A DNA stretch of 64,000 nt from JACDAN01 sp963827705 (GTDB taxonomy: Bacteria > Actinomycetota > Thermoleophilia > Gaiellales > Gaiellaceae): positions 1-64,000 of the forward strand of contig CAWHBN010000010.1 of assembly GCA_963827705.1 (NCBI GenBank), given 5' to 3'. Shown piece by piece: positions 61,814 through 64,000 of the stretch. The notes below the pieces were generated by a model. That model was given only the letters and a program-made list of their open reading frames with translations. It made no database searches and was not told the DNA's origin. The first letter of the stretch is position 1; each line of letters starts with the position of its first letter. Made by a program: the position numbers and the translations under genes.

Positions 61814-64000
61814 TCAATGCTCCGGGCTTGCCCGCGAAACCGGCGCGGGTGGCAGCGGCACACCCCCCGGCCCGTCGACGAAGGTAAGCGGCGAAATCGC
61901 CGCCTGCTGGCCAACGCTGGGCAGGCTCCAGTTGCACACGCCACCCGGGAACGTGGCTTGCAGCCGCGCCAACTGCGTCGACGAAAAGACGACCGGCGCG
62001 TAGTCCGCCGGGTTGAGCGGCTTCAGCTGGCACTTCAGGATGTTCTCCGCGAGCGGCCCGCCGGCGACTTGGCGAGGCGAGGAGTGTCGCGCGAGCCTGG
62101 GGTCGGCATCGCACGCCGTCATGTCCGTGACGGGCGTGGAGAAGGTGACGTCGCCCGTCAGGTAGCAGAGATCGAACGCCGTCGCCGGTTTCGCCTGGAT
62201 GACCGCCGCCTGGGTGCGCACGGAGTTGATTGTCTCCTTCGGCGCGCTGACCGTCAGGTTCGACAGCCAGGTGTCCATGACCAGCAACGAGTTCAGCGTC
62301 ACCGCCGCGACCTGCGATGGCGTCGCGGGCAACAGAGCCGTCCCATAGCGCCACATCACCTGATTGCCGTGATTGCCACCGTTGGCCGCGTCGATGCGGG
62401 CACGCTCCGCGAAGCTGCGCCAGATGTAGTGGATGCCCTGTTCGTCGTATCCGCGCGAGTCGATGATCGGCAATTTGCCGAGGTTCGCGCCGCTGGCGAC
62501 GATGCCGGCGCGGTAGGCCGTGCTCAGCGCCGCGATGTCGGCGACGCTGCGGGCCGCCATGCGGTTCGAATCGGCGTCGAAGCCGCCGATCTTCTCGTTC
62601 AGGGTGACGAACTCGTCGGGCGTGATCGCACCTGCCAACAAAGCGTTCAGGCCATACTGAATGCCGACGTTGTCGCCCGTCTGCCGGGCGCGCAGGGTGC
62701 CGGGAACGATGCCGGCCGTCGTGCCCCAGACGGAGGTGGCGAGGTCGGCGTCGCCGCAGCGCGTGCCGTTCGGATTGGTCACAGGGTCGTAGACCAGCGC
62801 GGCGGGCAGCAGGCAGTTGTTGCGCGGCGCGCCGACCGGCGCCAGCGCTCCGGTCGTCGAGTTGATGACCAGGACCGGCACGTAATTGCCCGGCTTGTTG
62901 TTGTGGCCGAACGCGTTGTTCCACGATTGGCAGCCGAGATGGTCGAGATGGCCGTTGATCGCGGTCTTCTTGGCGTTGATCTGCGCCTGCGTGAGGCCGC
63001 TCGTCAACGCCGCCCATTCCGGACTCGCGTAGAAGTTGACAAGTAGGACGCAATCCCCGACCTCTTGGCCGGTGGTGATCGAGTCAGGGTAGTCGCAACT
63101 CGGCTGGATCCCGTCGAGCAGTCCGGGATAGATCGACGCGGCGGTGTTCTGCTGGATCGAGCCGCCCGAGCAGCCGTTGCCAAGCGTGTACGTGATCTCG
63201 CCGTAGGTGTCGGCGACGTGCTCCTTCATCATCATCAGCGTCTCGGCGTTCAGGACGCGGTTCGAGTTGTAGAGCGAATCGGTGAGGCTGTTGTCGACGA
63301 CCATGAAGCCGCGCGACAGCGCCGCGTTGTCGGCCCAGTTCTGTTCGGTGCGGAATTGCAGCCGCGGCTGGCCCGTCGACGCGCCGAAGGTGTAGACGAC
63401 CTTGCCGTTCCACTGCGCCTGTGGCGAGAGCGCCGACCACGGCTTGCTGGGGTCGAACAGAACCGCGATGTCGTAGATGCCGCGATTTATCGTTCCGCGC
63501 TCCACGCGCACGATGTACGGCACCGTCAATCCGGCGGTCGTAGTGGTCATGGAAAGGTCTTCCGGCGCGCTGCCCGGGGTGTACGGCTTGAAGCAGTTGT
63601 TGGTCGGCGGCGCGGCCGGCGGGCTCGGATCCGGCAGCGCGCTCGAGCAGCCTGCGGTGGTCGTCCGGTAGAAGAGCTTGTACTCCGTCGCGATATTGCA
63701 TTGCGCGTCGATCGCGAAGGTCGACAGGCCGCTCGCGTTACTCGCCGGCGTACTGCCCGAAGCTGGTACAGGCGTCGGCGTCGCGCAGATCCAGGGCGTC
63801 GTCTGCGAGCCCAGCAGCACCGGTCCGCCGATCGGATGATTGGTGATGGCGATCGAAGCGCGCGGCCGGCCAAGGCCTCGGCCGTTCGAGTCCGCGAGAA
63901 ATTCGTTCTGCCCCACCTTCAGCCCGGTGAGCACCCCGCGCATGGTGCGTGCCGCCGTATCGGTGTGGAAGGCGGCCGTCACGTCGAGGCCGTTGAGCCA
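61814..64000 (-). CDS. DUF6351-like large secreted protein, 5' end outside the window
   Basis: The frame runs through the right edge; the visible 728 codons lack the start. Segments include VLLGSQTTPWICATPTP, VERGTINRGIYDIAVLFDPS, ALSRGFMVVDNSLTDS, YTLGNGCSGGSIQQNTAA, LDGIQPSCDYPDS, CQSWNNAFGHNNKPGNY, ADIAALSTAYRAGIVAS and IDSRGYDEQGIHYIW. GCSGGS resembles a GxSxG serine nucleophile elbow, and the order of these blocks fits the DUF6351 family of large exported proteins whose function is unknown. It carries several cysteines, as expected for an extracellular protein. Composition differs slightly from neighbours (more Asn and Thr). A tannase-like esterase activity is possible but not shown. Confidence 0.75.
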   Translation of the reverse strand, partial: WLNGLDVTAAFHTDTAARTMRGVLTGLKVGQNEFLADSNGRGLGRPRASIAITNHPIGGPVLLGSQTTPWICATPTPVPASGSTPASNASGLSTFAIDAQCNIATEYKLFYRTTTAGCSSALPDPSPPAAPPTNNCFKPYTPGSAPEDLSMTTTTAGLTVPYIVRVERGTINRGIYDIAVLFDPSKPWSALSPQAQWNGKVVYTFGASTGQPRLQFRTEQNWADNAALSRGFMVVDNSLTDSLYNSNRVLNAETLMMMKEHVADTYGEITYTLGNGCSGGSIQQNTAASIYPGLLDGIQPSCDYPDSITTGQEVGDCVLLVNFYASPEWAALTSGLTQAQINAKKTAINGHLDHLGCQSWNNAFGHNNKPGNYVPVLVINSTTGALAPVGAPRNNCLLPAALVYDPVTNPNGTRCGDADLATSVWGTTAGIVPGTLRARQTGDNVGIQYGLNALLAGAITPDEFVTLNEKIGGFDADSNRMAARSVADIAALSTAYRAGIVASGANLGKLPIIDSRGYDEQGIHYIWRSFAERARIDAANGGNHGNQVMWRYGTALLPATPSQVAAVTLNSLLVMDTWLSNLTVSAPKETINSVRTQAAVIQAKPATAFDLCYLTGDVTFSTPVTDMTACDADPRLARHSSPRQVAGGPLAENILKCQLKPLNPADYAPVVFSSTQLARLQATFPGGVCNWSLPSVGQQAAISPLTFVDGPGGVPLPPAPVSRASPEH

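Overview
The window is high-GC DNA in which most protein-coding genes read as those of a Gram-positive-type (monoderm) actinobacterium, most probably of the Thermoleophilia (Gaiellales/Solirubrobacterales). The clues are a type IV pilus locus with no PilP or PilQ, EHN-type epoxide hydrolases, LURP-one-like proteins, large LuxR/STAND regulators and many small secreted proteins. This placement is an inference. Single-base indels are frequent, above all in the pilus genes at about 5.6-8.7 and 12.5-20.5 kb. The window is therefore either an uncorrected draft assembly or carries a decaying pilus locus, and indel-hit genes are given as whole loci.

Layout. 1-5.6 kb: start of an ABC permease, a secreted M28 aminopeptidase, then small membrane or secreted proteins (coiled-coil, PASTA, excalibur). 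5.6-20.6 kb: a type IV pilus cluster, all on the minus strand apart from one small plus-strand gene. In transcription order it holds a PilX-like protein, a second PilT-like ATPase, a prepilin-like protein, PilD and PilB, then pilA, a GGDEF/HD-GYP protein, PilT, PilM, PilN, PilO, a SPOR protein, a PilV-like prepilin and PilC. The pilA and pilX leaders share a hairpin element. 20.6-24.2 kb: a geranylgeranyl-reductase-like flavoprotein, tRNA-Tyr, an alpha/beta hydrolase and an MFS transporter.

24.2-40.9 kb: a tRNA-Thr(GGT) gene is followed by partial copies of its 3' half at about 31.1, 34.75 and 40.75 kb, plus shorter tails at 40.58 and 40.9 kb. These look like attachment-site scars of successive insertions. 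Segment 1 carries a two-component system, an MMPL transporter and an ABC exporter. Segment 2 carries a lower-GC subtilisin with an autotransporter-like passenger and no beta-barrel, beside a Fur fragment and a 130-bp inverted-repeat element. Segment 3 carries a cyclase-STAND-TPR regulator and a GH3 glycosidase. No integrase was recognised.

40.9-49.8 kb: a LuxR/AAA regulator, a secreted metallophosphoesterase, remnants of a sulfatase and of its likely maturase, a LURP-one protein and a metallo-beta-lactamase-fold hydrolase. Then come single small genes (GNAT, methyltransferase, VOC), each lying between direct copies of a ~26-bp repeat. 50-64 kb: a VanY-like peptidase divergent from an OmpR-type two-component system, FtsH, a DUF2007 protein, a redoxin lacking its second cysteine, two tandem epoxide hydrolases (one frameshifted), NDH-2, a WrbA-like flavoprotein, MsrA, an AhpD-like protein, and a large DUF6351-like secreted protein that runs off the right edge.
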